Source: Clostridia bacterium (GTDB taxonomy: Bacteria; Bacillota; DTU025). From it: a stretch of 64,000 nt of DNA. Shown piece by piece: positions 52,094 to 62,057 of the stretch (its first letter is position 1; every line of letters begins with the position of its first letter). The stretch lies in the NCBI GenBank assembly GCA_034926675.1, contig JAYFQW010000070.1, positions 1-64,000 of the forward strand, given 5' to 3'. A model generated the notes under the pieces. It was not told the origin of the DNA and ran no database searches. It worked only from the letters and a program-made list of their open reading frames with translations. The translations under genes were made by a program, and so were the position numbers.

Positions 52094-52890
52094 GGGCAGG
52101 ATACGACGGGGCGCCGGTGTTGTTCGGCGTGGATCTGGAAGTGAAAGAAGGCGAGATCGTCGCCGTAGTGGGATCGAGCGGGGCAGGGAAGACGACTATC
52201 CTGCGGACCATCTCAGGGCTTGTGAGGCCTATGAGCGGGGCTGTAGAGTTTATGGGCAGGCCAATCAGCGGCATGCGTGCGCACGACATCACTGCGCCGG
52301 GGATTGCACATGTTCCCGAAGGGCGGCACGTGTTCTCCAAGATGAGCGTGGAAGACAACCTTCTCCTCGGGGCACATGCGGTGAAGGACGAGTCTTTCGT
52401 GGCTGACACACTCGAACAGGTGTACGACGCCTTCCCGGTGCTGCGTGAACGAAGAGCCCAGAAGGCAGAGACCCTTTCCGGCGGGGAACAGCAGATGCTG
52501 GTGGTGGGCAGGGGGCTCATGTCCCGGCCCAAGCTCATAATGGCGGACGAGACTTCCCTCGGCCTGATGCCGACAATGGTCGACCGGATGCTCTCAGTGC
52601 TCAAGGAGATACGAGACCGGGGCGTTACGGTGCTGATGGTAGAGCAGAAGATCGAGAAGGCGCTTTCCATGGCGGACCGTGCGTACGTACTGCAGACAGG
52701 CAGAATCGCGATGAGCGGCACAGGCCGTGAACTGCTTGAGAATCCAGAGATACGGAAGGCGTATCTGGGGCTGTGGGAATCGGCAGTGTGGAAGAGGGCT
52801 CCATCCACGGGCGCATTCCGTTGGTGGAGCCCTGGCTCTGCCATGTGGGCTGAGGATCAAGGAGTGGGACCACTACTGTGTGCTCACTGA
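52072..52890 (+). CDS. livF: Branched-chain amino acid type ABC ATPase (LivF), run-on C-terminus
   Basis: The ATG overlaps livG by 22 bases. Core motifs are VVGSSGAGKTTILRTISG, LSGGEQQMLVVGRGLM and IMADETSLGLMP (Thr replaces the usual Pro). LivF proteins normally end soon after KAYLG. Here some 38 further residues follow (from LWESAVWKRAP), which look like translated non-coding DNA, so the native stop has probably been lost by a rearrangement. The fold itself is complete. Confidence 0.85.
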   Translation: MLRVRSLRAGYDGAPVLFGVDLEVKEGEIVAVVGSSGAGKTTILRTISGLVRPMSGAVEFMGRPISGMRAHDITAPGIAHVPEGRHVFSKMSVEDNLLLGAHAVKDESFVADTLEQVYDAFPVLRERRAQKAETLSGGEQQMLVVGRGLMSRPKLIMADETSLGLMPTMVDRMLSVLKEIRDRGVTVLMVEQKIEKALSMADRAYVLQTGRIAMSGTGRELLENPEIRKAYLGLWESAVWKRAPSTGAFRWWSPGSAMWAEDQGVGPLLCAH

Positions 52891-53076
52891 CACGTTCGGG
52901 GCGGCGTTCACCGTCCGTTGAGGATCGCCGGCGATATCTGCAGTTTGCAGAGGAATTCTCACACAAAGGACGAACTTCCCAGATTAGTGTGCCGACAGGA
53001 GAGCCCGCAGTGCGGGGGCTTGATATGCGCTACGGGCTGTAGGTCCACAGACTATGCACGAATGGAGGCTCTATCT

Positions 53077-54735
53077 ATGCTTCTCAGAAGAAACCGATCT
53101 TGCGCTGTGGTTCCGATCCTCGCTGCTATCATCATAGGCCTGTTATCGTGGTCTACCCTGGCATGCACAACCATCATGGTATCCCAGGGGGCATCGTCTG
53201 ATGGATTCACGTCCTGCTCACATGCAAACGACTGTGGCAGCTGTTCGTTCCAGATCGAGAAGATCCCTGCCAAGGACTGGGCGCCTGGCACGATGATGGA
53301 AATCCTACATATGCCTCAGTATACTGATGGTTATCAGAGGATGGAAGTGCACGGAGAGCCCACCGGGCGCCAGATTCCTCAGGTTCCTCACACCTACGGA
53401 TATGTGCTTGGGCACTTCGGATACATCAACGAAGAGGCCGTGGGCATAGGCGAGACCACATTCGGTGGCCGGGGCGGGTCAAGTAATGCCAATGGGTGGT
53501 TCGAGGCCACAAACCTCACCTTCCTCGCCATGGAGCGGGCCAAGACCGCCCGCGAGGCGATCCAGGTCATGGGCGATCTCGCGGTGAAGTACGGATACTT
53601 CGATTCGGGCGAGCAGCTTTCGGTTGCAGATCCAGATGAAGTGTGGATGTTCGAAGTCGTTGGCCCCGGCCCCCTGTGGGAGCAGGGCGACAAGGAACCG
53701 GGCGCTTACTGGGTCGCCCAACGTGTCCCTGAGGGCCACATCGCTGTAGCTGCGAACTGCTCGGTGATTGACCAGATAGACTGGAACGACCATGACAACT
53801 TCATATATAGCTCCGGAATCGTAGATTTCGCAACAGAGAAGGGCTGGTACGATCCGAGCAGCAATAAGCCATTTAGCTGGAGGAATGACTTCTGCAACGC
53901 CGCTCCGAGCTACCAGACATGCCAGCGACGCATATGGCGAGTGTTCACCCGCGTGGCCCCGTCCCTTGCGGCTACGTTTGATGAAAGGAACCTGCCGTTC
54001 TCTGTCCCAGTAGACAAGCAGGTATCGATGTCAGATATCTTCGCTCTCAACAGGGATCATTACGAGGGAACCGAGTTCTACATGGGCGACAGCATCACTG
54101 CTGGCCCATGGAATAACCCACGCCGGTACCGGGGCACTCTCAAGTTCGAAGGAAAGAGCTACGATTGGCAGCGGACTATCTCCGTAATAAACTGTGAGCA
54201 CGTGTGCATAACGCAGATCCGATCTGGGCTGCCAAAGGAGATTGCTCCGGTGCTATGGTACGGCGCTGGCTCCGCTTCAACGACCTGCTTTGTGCCGTTC
54301 TATGCGAGCGTATCGAACATAGCTCCTACCATGAATACCAAATCTGGGTCACATTGGGACTTCACCCGCGATTCCTATTGGTGGGCGGTGCAGTCGGTGA
54401 ATGTCATAGCGGACCTCCGGTGGTCGCTCATGATCAAAGACATCGAGAAGATGCAGGATGGGTATGAGGGCTACGCTGTGAGAACTCAGCCTGCAATTGA
54501 TGCTGCCGCACTGGAGTTATACAAGACCGATCCCAAGCTTGCCGTGGAGTTCCTGACGAACTACTGCAACAGGAACGTGGAAACTGTGCGTGATGCGTGG
54601 TGGTCCCTCCTCGACCAGCTGATTGCCAAGTACCATATGGGGTACATCTACGATGGCGGCAAGGTGAAGAAGCCGGTGTATTCAGAGGAGTGGGTCAAAC
54701 TCATAAGGAATGGGCAGGACGTCCGCGCCAAGTAG
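53077..54735 (+). CDS. Secreted C69-family dipeptidase (PepD-like, Ntn hydrolase)
   Basis: ATG at 53077 has GGAGG 8 bases upstream; the open frame from 52918 is rejected. Of 552 residues the first 28 are a signal peptide ending LSWSTLA. The next residue is Cys in CTTIMVSQGASSDGFTS, the N-terminal nucleophile of peptidase family C69 exposed by processing. Family elements GEPTGRQIPQVPHTYGYVLG and EEAVGIGETTFGG follow. Such enzymes release dipeptides from short peptides. The neighbouring liv transporter genes suggest scavenging of amino acids. A perfect hairpin follows the stop. Confidence 0.88.
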   Translation: MLLRRNRSCAVVPILAAIIIGLLSWSTLACTTIMVSQGASSDGFTSCSHANDCGSCSFQIEKIPAKDWAPGTMMEILHMPQYTDGYQRMEVHGEPTGRQIPQVPHTYGYVLGHFGYINEEAVGIGETTFGGRGGSSNANGWFEATNLTFLAMERAKTAREAIQVMGDLAVKYGYFDSGEQLSVADPDEVWMFEVVGPGPLWEQGDKEPGAYWVAQRVPEGHIAVAANCSVIDQIDWNDHDNFIYSSGIVDFATEKGWYDPSSNKPFSWRNDFCNAAPSYQTCQRRIWRVFTRVAPSLAATFDERNLPFSVPVDKQVSMSDIFALNRDHYEGTEFYMGDSITAGPWNNPRRYRGTLKFEGKSYDWQRTISVINCEHVCITQIRSGLPKEIAPVLWYGAGSASTTCFVPFYASVSNIAPTMNTKSGSHWDFTRDSYWWAVQSVNVIADLRWSLMIKDIEKMQDGYEGYAVRTQPAIDAAALELYKTDPKLAVEFLTNYCNRNVETVRDAWWSLLDQLIAKYHMGYIYDGGKVKKPVYSEEWVKLIRNGQDVRAK

Positions 54736-54768
54736 CTGAGTAGAACGAGTGCTGATCAGCCGGGCAAT

Positions 54769-54802
54769 ACATGGCGGTCCCACAGGGGCGGGACCGCCAT
54801 GT
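54769..54802 (+). terminator. Hairpin after the C69 peptidase gene
   Basis: ACATGGCGGTCCC (54769-54781) pairs perfectly with 54790-54802 around an 8-base loop, 34 bases past the stop codon. Confidence 0.7.
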
Positions 54803-54890
54803 TCATCTACATCGACCCGTTCATGGTATTCCCAACGACAATATCCATGAAGATCGTGCTCCTCACGGTCCTCGGTGGGTTGGGCTCCAT
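54802..54890 (+). pseudogene. Second livM fragment
   Basis: The frame reads FIYIDPFMVFPTTISMKIVL then LTVLGGLGS and is closely similar in DNA to 51049-51135 for about 80 bases, then diverges. It starts inside the peptidase terminator and ends in another hairpin. It is a scrap of a duplicated livM. Confidence 0.75.
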
Positions 54891-54917
54891 CCGCGGGCGG
54901 ATCCCGCGGGTGGAGCC
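54883..54917. terminator. 15-bp hairpin between convergent genes
   Basis: Arms 54883-54897 and 54903-54917 pair with a single G-T position around a CGGAT loop, 36 bases before the end of the convergent ABC ATPase gene. Confidence 0.65.
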
Positions 54918-54953
54918 ATGATCCTGCCCTGCCGCCACGACCCACAGAAGCCA

Positions 54954-56054
54954 CTATGCCTTGCAGACGATCATCGATTCCTCACGGAGCACTATCCCTA
55001 CATCCTGGCCGGGCTCGAATATTCCGTGGGTCGCAGGATCGTAAGAGGTCACCTTTATGACCGAGCCCTCCAGGCCCACATCATACTCCATTTTCTCCCC
55101 CATGTAGGTGATGCCCTCGATGCGCCCGTGCAGCCGCGGGCTCCGATCATCCGATGGCGAGTCGCCGCCTGCTGCCAGGCTGATGGATTCAGGCCGCACC
55201 ATCAAAAACACCGTATCGCCTTGATTGAGTTCAATGCTGGGCCGACTGGTCGTGAAGGATTGCCCAGCGAAGGCTGAAGTGGCAGTCTCGGCGTCGAGTC
55301 GCTCGATTACTGCAGGAAGGCTGTTCACCTTTCCGATGAACCCTGCCACGAAGTTGGACGCAGGGTGAGTGTAGATCTCCTGAGGAGAACCCGCCTGCGC
55401 TACTTCTCCTTGGTTCATCACTATCACCCTATCCGATATGCTCAAGGCCTCTTCCTGGTCATGTGTGACGTAGAGGCTCGTAATATTCAGAGACTGCTGC
55501 AGGCGGCGTATCTCCGAGCGCATCTGCACACGCCGCTTGGCATCGAGGTTCGATAGAGGTTCATCCAAGAGCAGGACCTCTGGATGGGTGACGATCACCC
55601 GGGCCAGAGCTACTCGTTGCTGCTCACCCCCTGATAGCTGACTGGGTTGGCGCCTTTCCATGCCCTCGAGTCCAACAAGTTGAAGTACGTCTGCAACTTC
55701 CTTATGTCTCTGCGATATGGGCATGCCCTTGACAGCGAGTCCGTAGGAGACATTCTCGAAGATGTTCATGTGGGGGAACAGTGCATAGTTCTGGAATACG
55801 AATCCGATGCTCCGCTTGTTTGGCATTATCCCAGTCACATCCCGCTCTCCGATGAAGATGCGTCCTGCAGTAGGGTTTTCGAATCCAGCTATCATGCGAA
55901 GAGCGGTGGTCTTTCCGCATCCTGAGGGGCCCAGGAGCGTCACCAACTCTCCGGGTTTAACCACGAGGTCCAGGCTTCTCACTGCGTGAACTGCTCCCCG
56001 TTCTGCGTGGAAGAAGGTTTTGCTTATGCCCTCAAGCCGTATACCACTAGCCAT
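54954..56054 (-). CDS. ABC transporter ATPase of the FbpC/PotA type
   Basis: The ATG follows GGAGGGT. The 366-residue protein has LLGPSGCGKTTALRMIAGFE, QNYALFPHMNIFENV, the signature LSGGEQQRVALARVI and LLLDEPLSNLDAKRR, then a C-terminal TOBE domain (VRPESISL, GITYMGEKMEYDV). Such ATPases serve iron(III), polyamine, thiamine or phosphonate importers. It is the last gene of a binding protein-permease-ATPase operon. Confidence 0.93.
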   Translation of the reverse strand: MASGIRLEGISKTFFHAERGAVHAVRSLDLVVKPGELVTLLGPSGCGKTTALRMIAGFENPTAGRIFIGERDVTGIMPNKRSIGFVFQNYALFPHMNIFENVSYGLAVKGMPISQRHKEVADVLQLVGLEGMERRQPSQLSGGEQQRVALARVIVTHPEVLLLDEPLSNLDAKRRVQMRSEIRRLQQSLNITSLYVTHDQEEALSISDRVIVMNQGEVAQAGSPQEIYTHPASNFVAGFIGKVNSLPAVIERLDAETATSAFAGQSFTTSRPSIELNQGDTVFLMVRPESISLAAGGDSPSDDRSPRLHGRIEGITYMGEKMEYDVGLEGSVIKVTSYDPATHGIFEPGQDVGIVLREESMIVCKA

Positions 56055-56071
56055 TGCTGACCCTCCTTGAC

Positions 56072-57811
56072 CTAGCGGATCTGGGTGACGCCCACTGATT
56101 CATGCATGCCGGCACGGCGCATCACCCACCGGATAACGCTCATCGTGATGAAGACGATTGCGATGACGAGTATCGAGAATCCAGCAGCATGCCCTAGCTC
56201 CAGCTCTGTGGCGCCTTCCAGAATCCTCACAGTGATCAGTGTCCAGTTCACTGAGATTAGGAATATGGTGGCGCTGATTGCTGTCATTGCCCTGATGAAC
56301 ATGATCTCAAGCCCGGCGAAGAAAGCAGGTGCAACCAGCGGTATCGTGATCTTCCTGAATGTCGTAGCCGTGCTGGCTCCGAGGCTTGCTGAGGCTTCCT
56401 CTATGGCGGGATCTATCTGATGGAGAGTAGCTATTGTTGCCCGTATTCCAGTTGCACTGTATCTGAACACATAGGCTGCTATGAGTATCCAGGCCGTGCC
56501 GGCTATGGCGAACGGGGGGTTGTTGAACGACAGAAGGTATCCGATACCCACGATGATGCCTGGCAGGCTGTAGTTGATCATCGACACGAACTCCATCAAG
56601 CCCTTGCCTGGGAGCGATTTCTTCGACACAAGGTAGCCAACAAGCACGCCATACAGGCCCCCAAGGGGCATCGATGCGAAGGCTATCATAAGTGTGTCGC
56701 GAATCGCCTTCCGCCCGAATGTGAAAATGTACCGATAGTTCTCAAGAGTGAATGTGTGATTGGCGCCCCACGCTCTGACGAGTGATCCGAATAGGATGGA
56801 TCCGTAAAGGAAGAAGATGAAAATGGAAATACACAGACAAATGCCCAGCAACACCCAGCGAGCTCCTGCACTCACTATCCTGCTTCCACTTTGGGCTCCC
56901 GATTTTCCAGACACCGTGATGTAGCTTCGCCGGCCCACCCAGTAGCGCTGGAGGCTGAATATGACCAGCGAAGGCACGAGCAGTAGGAAGCAGAGTGCGG
57001 CCCCGCCCTTCATATCGTACAGCCCAGTGATCTGAAGATACGCCTGAGTGGGCAGAACTGGGAAGCGTGCGCCTGAGAGAATTAGCGGACTTGCGAAGTC
57101 AGCCAGTGAGCTTGCAAACAGGACAAGAAGCGAATTGGCCAGGCCAGGTATGGTAAGGGGAAGCGAGACGGTGAGGAACACCCTCAAACGAGAGCCGCCA
57201 AGGCTGAATGCTGCGTCTTCCATGCTCAGGTCCACATTCGCGAGGACTCCCCTCATGGTCAGGTATGCGATGGGAAAGTAAGTGAGCACTTCAGCGAGAA
57301 GTGCACCCTGCAGACCGTATATGTTGGAGTGCCCAATGCCGAGTATGTTGTAGGTGATCAATCCACGCGGTCCCAACGCAAATAGAATAGCCAACGCGGA
57401 CGTAAAGGGCGGCGAGATCATGGGGAGAAGGCAGGCTGCATCGATGATCCACTGCCAGGACTTTGCCACACCGATTCTGGCGTAGGTGAAGGCAAACAGG
57501 TAGCCCAACGCTGTTCCGATTACGGCCACGAGAGTGCCAAGGAAGATACTGTTTCTCAGAGCTAGCCTGTTGTTTGGGCGCGACAGTATCTGTATGAGCG
57601 GCTTGACCGTGACTTGCCCCTTGTTGAGGAACGCTGCGCCAATGAGCTTAGACAAGGGATACAGCACGAACAGCATCATGGCGGCCCACACGGCGAGAAC
57701 CGCGAAGAGCAGAGCAGGGTCGCAGGTCAGATTGCGCAGATCCGTTCTCCATTTCGCCTCCGGTGCTAGGTGCGAGTGGGGAACGCCCATACCATATGGT
57801 TCTGCCGGCAC
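56072..57811 (-). CDS. Fused ABC permease of the FbpB type
   Basis: GTG at 57811 has AGGAGG 7 bases upstream; the longer frame to 57886 passes through a terminator hairpin. The 579-residue protein carries two permease domains with about 12 helices. Each half has an EAA-type loop (DLSMEDAAFSLGGSRLRVFL and DPAIEEASASLGASTATTFR). FbpB-like fused permeases import iron(III), 2-aminoethylphosphonate or similar anions. It lies 17 bases before the ATPase gene. Confidence 0.92.
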   Translation of the reverse strand: MPAEPYGMGVPHSHLAPEAKWRTDLRNLTCDPALLFAVLAVWAAMMLFVLYPLSKLIGAAFLNKGQVTVKPLIQILSRPNNRLALRNSIFLGTLVAVIGTALGYLFAFTYARIGVAKSWQWIIDAACLLPMISPPFTSALAILFALGPRGLITYNILGIGHSNIYGLQGALLAEVLTYFPIAYLTMRGVLANVDLSMEDAAFSLGGSRLRVFLTVSLPLTIPGLANSLLVLFASSLADFASPLILSGARFPVLPTQAYLQITGLYDMKGGAALCFLLLVPSLVIFSLQRYWVGRRSYITVSGKSGAQSGSRIVSAGARWVLLGICLCISIFIFFLYGSILFGSLVRAWGANHTFTLENYRYIFTFGRKAIRDTLMIAFASMPLGGLYGVLVGYLVSKKSLPGKGLMEFVSMINYSLPGIIVGIGYLLSFNNPPFAIAGTAWILIAAYVFRYSATGIRATIATLHQIDPAIEEASASLGASTATTFRKITIPLVAPAFFAGLEIMFIRAMTAISATIFLISVNWTLITVRILEGATELELGHAAGFSILVIAIVFITMSVIRWVMRRAGMHESVGVTQIR

Positions 57812-57828
57812 ATTTCTCCCTCCTAGAA

Positions 57829-57850
57829 AAGGCGGCCCGAGGGCCGCCTT
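57829..57850 (-). terminator. Rho-independent terminator between binding protein and permease
   Basis: Read on the minus strand, AAGGCGGCCC-TC-GGGCCGCCTT is a perfect 10-bp stem followed by TTCT, so a U-rich tail follows the stem. It lies 65 bases after the binding-protein stop and should attenuate expression of the permease and ATPase. Confidence 0.8.
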
Positions 57851-57914
57851 CCCGTACATGCTTCTAGTGCTCATTTGAACCAACACTGTTCTGCCCGGCG
57901 GAGTGGGAGCTGGA

Positions 57915-58916
57915 TCACTGGCCGAGAGTCTCTGTGACCCACCGGTCGATCAGACGCTGTCTGTTGTCGGCGGCCCACTTCAGGTCGAGATCAAACAGCT
58001 TGGCGCCTGTGACTTCGATCAGATCAGACACCTTCGCGCTTGGGTGCGTGGGCATGAAGCCTATCCCGTGTTTTGAATACAGGCTCTGAGCTTCAGCAGT
58101 GACGAGCCAGTCGAGGAATCTCTTGGCCAGATCATGGTTCTTGCCGTTCTTCACCAAGGCGCAGGCCTCGACTGCCACAACGCTTCCTTCCTTGGGGAAA
58201 GTGATCGCTACATCGTAGCCTTTCTGCTGTGTGAGAATGCAGTCCACAAGGAAGAACACGCCCGCCCCGGCCTGGCGAGTGCCAACGGGGACGGTGCCGC
58301 CGCCGCCGCTCTTGGTGTACACCTGGACCTGCCTATCGAGTTCCTTCATGTACTTGTATGCAGCGTCCTCACTACCCAAGGCGAATATCAGCGACATTAT
58401 TCGATTGACACCAGTGCCCGATGTGCGCGCATCAGCCATCTGCAACTGCTGACGATATACGGGGCTAAGCAGGTCATTCCAGGATGCTGGGGGTTTCAGC
58501 TTGTTATCAGCAAGGAATCCTCTGTTCGACAGCAATACCACCGGATTCAGGGCGATTCCGGTGTAGAACCCCTTAGGGTCCTCAGGGATCGACTTCACCC
58601 CAGTGGGGAAGTAGCTTTCAAGAACGCCCTCATCCACAGCTGCTGCGAAGGTGTCGGCAGGCCCGCCGAAAACCATTCCCACCCTCGGGTTGTCTTTCTC
58701 TGCGATTATTCGGGCAAGAACCTCTCCCGATGAGTGCCGCACGAAATTGATCTTGATGCCGGTTTTCGCTGTGAACTCCTGAAACATGGGAGTGCAGAAC
58801 GACTCAGGCCAGATGCTGTAGACGTCGAGCACAGATGCGCTCCCCACGCCCGCCGTAGCCAAGGCGAGAACGAGCAGGATAGATACCGCCAGAATGCTGC
58901 CTCTTCTCTTGTTCAT
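57915..58916 (-). CDS. ABC transporter binding protein of the FbpA/PhnS-like type
   Basis: The 333-residue protein has a signal peptide (MNKRRGSILAVSILLVLALA, cut near VGSAS). The extracellular-binding fold shows VLDVYSIWPESF, RIIAEKDNPRVGMVFGGPAD and PPASWNDLLSPVYRQQLQMA. This subfamily includes iron(III), 2-aminoethylphosphonate and thiamine binding proteins, and I cannot choose between them. Its gene is the first of the operon. Confidence 0.88.
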   Translation of the reverse strand: MNKRRGSILAVSILLVLALATAGVGSASVLDVYSIWPESFCTPMFQEFTAKTGIKINFVRHSSGEVLARIIAEKDNPRVGMVFGGPADTFAAAVDEGVLESYFPTGVKSIPEDPKGFYTGIALNPVVLLSNRGFLADNKLKPPASWNDLLSPVYRQQLQMADARTSGTGVNRIMSLIFALGSEDAAYKYMKELDRQVQVYTKSGGGGTVPVGTRQAGAGVFFLVDCILTQQKGYDVAITFPKEGSVVAVEACALVKNGKNHDLAKRFLDWLVTAEAQSLYSKHGIGFMPTHPSAKVSDLIEVTGAKLFDLDLKWAADNRQRLIDRWVTETLGQ

Positions 58917-59567
58917 GCTTGGTTTGCCTCCCGTCGTGAAATGTACGCCACTGGAAACCCATTCTACACAGCGGATGGAAACCCTCCCAGTATTGGGCCA
59001 ATCGAGTATGCACCATACACCGTCGAATCTTGCTTCGCAAGAGGCGAGCCCGGCTCATTAGGTTCGCCTGGATTGTTTGCTGAACCAATGGACCGAAGCA
59101 TGAGCTAGTAGTAGCGCGGAGTTGGGCGCGCACCGCATTTGCGTACGGCGGTTGCGGTGCAAGAGATGCGGTGCATCGGTTTCGCTCCTACCGAGCTTCG
59201 TCCTACGCAGTTACCTGCACTTAATGTGCCAACGATTAGTACAGCAATACCGGCAATCCCCTTCACTGCCTACCGCACACCGATCATCAACACCGGCCAC
59301 GAAACTCGCTGTGCAATCCGATCGGACGTCTCGGGCGCTCCGAGCACGATCACGAACGCCAGCAACTTCCTTCCAACGCACCAGCTTGCGCCCCACATAT
59401 GTATCATGGCTACAACTATTGCCACACATCTTTAGCTGCATCCCACAAAGGAGTGCGGCCGTCTGTGCAGAATTCAAAACCCAGGAACAGAATTCGAGCC
59501 CACGGACCTGGAATTGCGCCTGAGGATGGCGCGCGTGAATTGGTCGCGGGGGAAACTGGAGATCGCA
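58917..59567. other. Long intergenic region
   Basis: These 650 bases between divergent genes have a base composition less GC-rich than the neighbours. GCACCGCA at 59130 is inverted at 59153 and again at 59167 (TGCGGTGC). Small open frames (for example 59139-59435 on the plus strand) have no ribosome binding site or recognisable motif. No clear promoter was identified for either flanking gene. Confidence 0.45.
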
Positions 59568-60758
59568 ATGAACGACGAGCTCATCGCAGTGTTGGCTGAA
59601 CAAGTAACTGAACAGGTTATCGGCTGGCGTCGGCAGATCCATGAGCACCCCGAAGCTGGGTTTGAGGAGATTAACACATCGGATCTGGCGGCCCGACTTC
59701 TCTCCAGTGTTGGCTGTGTGGTTCGGAGCGGCATTGCGAAGACTGGCGCTGTTGGGCTTCTCAGGGGAGGCCGTCCAGGGCCAACCGTGGCCTTAAGGGC
59801 CGACATGGATTCGCTGCCGATAGCCGAGGATACTGGATTGCCGTGGGCCTCGCGCGTGCCGGGCAGGATGCATGCCTGCGGGCACGACGGCCATGTAGCC
59901 ATGCTGATGGGCGCGGCCTGGGTTCTTAGCCAAGTCAGAGATGACCTTCCAGGCAATGTGAAGTTCATATTCCAGCCGTCGGAAGAACGCGATGGTGGAG
60001 CTGCGCCCATGATCGATGCCGGAGTGCTGGAGGAACCCCACGTTGATGCGATCTTCGCCACGCATCTTTGGCCTGATGTTCCGTTCGGTTCGATACGAGT
60101 GCACAGGGGTCCAGCGATGGCGTCCCTCGACGAGTTCTCGGCCCGCATTCACGGCAGAGGCGGACACGTGGCCACTCCGCACAAGAGCGTCGATGCGATT
60201 TCTGCAGCTGGGACGTTTATCACCCAGTTGCAGACTATCGTGAGCCGCGAAATCGACCCAACGGAACCTGTGGTTGTGAGTGTAGGGCGAATCGAGGGAG
60301 GCACGGCTTACAATGCCATCGCGGATGAAGTGTTCATGAATGGGACTGTCCGCGTGGTGAACCCTTCGCTTCGGCAAGTGGTGAAGGACAAGATTGAGGC
60401 GCGCCTCAGGGGCGTGGCCGAGGCCACGGGAACCGGCTATGACTATGATTATCACTTTGGCTACCCGCCGGTGGTCAACTCGACGCGAATGGCGGAGTTC
60501 GTTAACGCATCTGCTGGCCGCATCCTTGGCAATGACCATAGTGGGTATGCCGAGCGCCCATCCCTCGTTGGCGAAGACTTTGCGTACTTCGCCCAGCAGG
60601 CGCCAGGCGCCATCTTCCTATTGGGTGTCGGCGACGAGCTGACCGGCTGTTACCCCCTGCACCACCCGAAATTCACCTTCAATGAAGCAATCATGACAAC
60701 TGGGGTACGGCTCCATGCTCAGCTCGCCGTCGACTTCTTATTTCGAGATCCCGAGTAG
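59568..60758 (+). CDS. M20D-family amidohydrolase (aminoacylase/carboxypeptidase type)
   Basis: ATG at 59568 follows CTGGAG and is preferred to 59514, giving 396 residues. The M20D pattern is complete: RRQIHEHPEAGFEE, ALRADMDSLPI, RMHACGHDGHVAMLMGAA with metal ligands, FQPSEERDGGAAPMI and the late His in CYPLHHPKF. A dimerisation domain sits in the middle. Family members remove acyl groups from amino acids or split small amides. The liv-type binding protein gene follows, which suggests handling of imported amino acid conjugates. Confidence 0.92.
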   Translation: MNDELIAVLAEQVTEQVIGWRRQIHEHPEAGFEEINTSDLAARLLSSVGCVVRSGIAKTGAVGLLRGGRPGPTVALRADMDSLPIAEDTGLPWASRVPGRMHACGHDGHVAMLMGAAWVLSQVRDDLPGNVKFIFQPSEERDGGAAPMIDAGVLEEPHVDAIFATHLWPDVPFGSIRVHRGPAMASLDEFSARIHGRGGHVATPHKSVDAISAAGTFITQLQTIVSREIDPTEPVVVSVGRIEGGTAYNAIADEVFMNGTVRVVNPSLRQVVKDKIEARLRGVAEATGTGYDYDYHFGYPPVVNSTRMAEFVNASAGRILGNDHSGYAERPSLVGEDFAYFAQQAPGAIFLLGVGDELTGCYPLHHPKFTFNEAIMTTGVRLHAQLAVDFLFRDPE

Positions 60759-60876
60759 TCTGCCTGGATTTCGGGAGGTGATCATCGGAGCAATTGCCAG
60801 AACAACACATGCGCGCACATTGTGCCCTGGCGTAGATCGGAATCGGTTTCAACTAAGATCAGAGAGGGTGTAAAGC

Positions 60877-62007
60877 ATGCTTAGAAAGAATATGCTCTTC
60901 TGCGTATTGGCGATGGCGCTGATCTCCTCCACGATCGTTTCTGCGGCTGCTCCTGTGTACAAGATCGCTCTGGTGGCTCCGTTCACAGGGTCGGGCTCAA
61001 TACTTGGCGAGTACATTAAGAACTCCTTCGCCATGGCTGTTGACGAGGTCAATGCCAAGGGTGGAGTGAAGGGCCGCAAGATCGAGTACGTGATCTACGA
61101 TGACGCTGCATCGCCGGCAACTGCGATCAACGTAGTGACCAAGGCCATCCTAAACGACAAGGTCGATGCCGTATTTGGCCCCAACATGTCAAGCTGTGTG
61201 TTGGCTGTTAACCAGATCGCAAAGGACAACAAGATTCCGATGATGGTTGGAGCGACTTCACCATCGTTCGGGTACGACAAGATCGGAAACGAGTGGCTCT
61301 TCCGCCTTCGCGCGGATGACGAGGTCAAGGTGGTTAACCTCGTTAAGTACGCTGTGGAGAACATGAAGGTTAAGAAGCCAGCCATCATCCATGGATCTAC
61401 GGACTACTGCGTAGTGGCTAAGAACGTGGCCATACGCGAGTTCGAGAAGTATGGAATCAAGACAGTCGCTATCGAGCAGATTAAAGAAGGCGAAAAGGAC
61501 GCCACTGGCCAGTTGCTCAAGGTCAAGAGGGGCAACCCCGACGTGCTTGTTGGGCTTACGCATGAGCCTGAGGCTGCAGTCGTCGTAAGGCAGTTCCGTC
61601 AGCTCGGAATGAAGGACTGCGACGTCATAGGGTTCTCCGCTTGGGGCGTTCCCGCATTTACTGACCTAGCCGGAACTGCCGCCGAGGGCGTAGTTGCAGT
61701 GCAGGGATTTACGCCTGAGTACAAAGACGCCAAGGTTCAGGAGTTCGTGGCCAAGTACCAGGCACGGTACAACTCGCTTCCAAGCGATCCGGCGCAGGCA
61801 TACTACGACGGTCTGCACCTGCTGAAGAGCGTCATCGAGAAGGTCGGTTTCGAGCGCGTCGACATCCAGAAGGGCCTCACTGAAGTGAGGGGTTTCCAGG
61901 GTGTTCAGGGTCCACTGACCTGCGACGCCAAGCATAACTTCACCAACTTCTCGCTCATCTCCCAGTTCAAGGGCGGACGCTGGGATATCATCACCGCGAT
62001 TCACTAG
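60877..62007 (+). CDS. Branched-chain amino acid type ABC binding protein
   Basis: The ATG follows GAGAGGGTG. The 376-residue protein has a signal peptide (cut near VSAAAPVY) and the periplasmic-binding type 1 fold of LivK proteins: YKIALVAPFTGSGSILGEYI, AVDEVNAKGGVKGRKIEYVI, AVFGPNMSSCVLAVNQIA and PSDPAQAYYDGLHLL. LivH and LivM permeases follow after a hairpin. The ligand may be an amino acid, amide or other small acid. Confidence 0.92.
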   Translation: MLRKNMLFCVLAMALISSTIVSAAAPVYKIALVAPFTGSGSILGEYIKNSFAMAVDEVNAKGGVKGRKIEYVIYDDAASPATAINVVTKAILNDKVDAVFGPNMSSCVLAVNQIAKDNKIPMMVGATSPSFGYDKIGNEWLFRLRADDEVKVVNLVKYAVENMKVKKPAIIHGSTDYCVVAKNVAIREFEKYGIKTVAIEQIKEGEKDATGQLLKVKRGNPDVLVGLTHEPEAAVVVRQFRQLGMKDCDVIGFSAWGVPAFTDLAGTAAEGVVAVQGFTPEYKDAKVQEFVAKYQARYNSLPSDPAQAYYDGLHLLKSVIEKVGFERVDIQKGLTEVRGFQGVQGPLTCDAKHNFTNFSLISQFKGGRWDIITAIH

Positions 62008-62057
62008 GTTCCTAGCGGCTTTCGCTGAAGCCGAGAATGAGTCCATTCCCCTAGATG

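Noticed and set aside
59139-59435. 98-residue Thr/Ile-rich open frame
   Set aside because: No ribosome binding site, no recognised pattern, and low-complexity composition.
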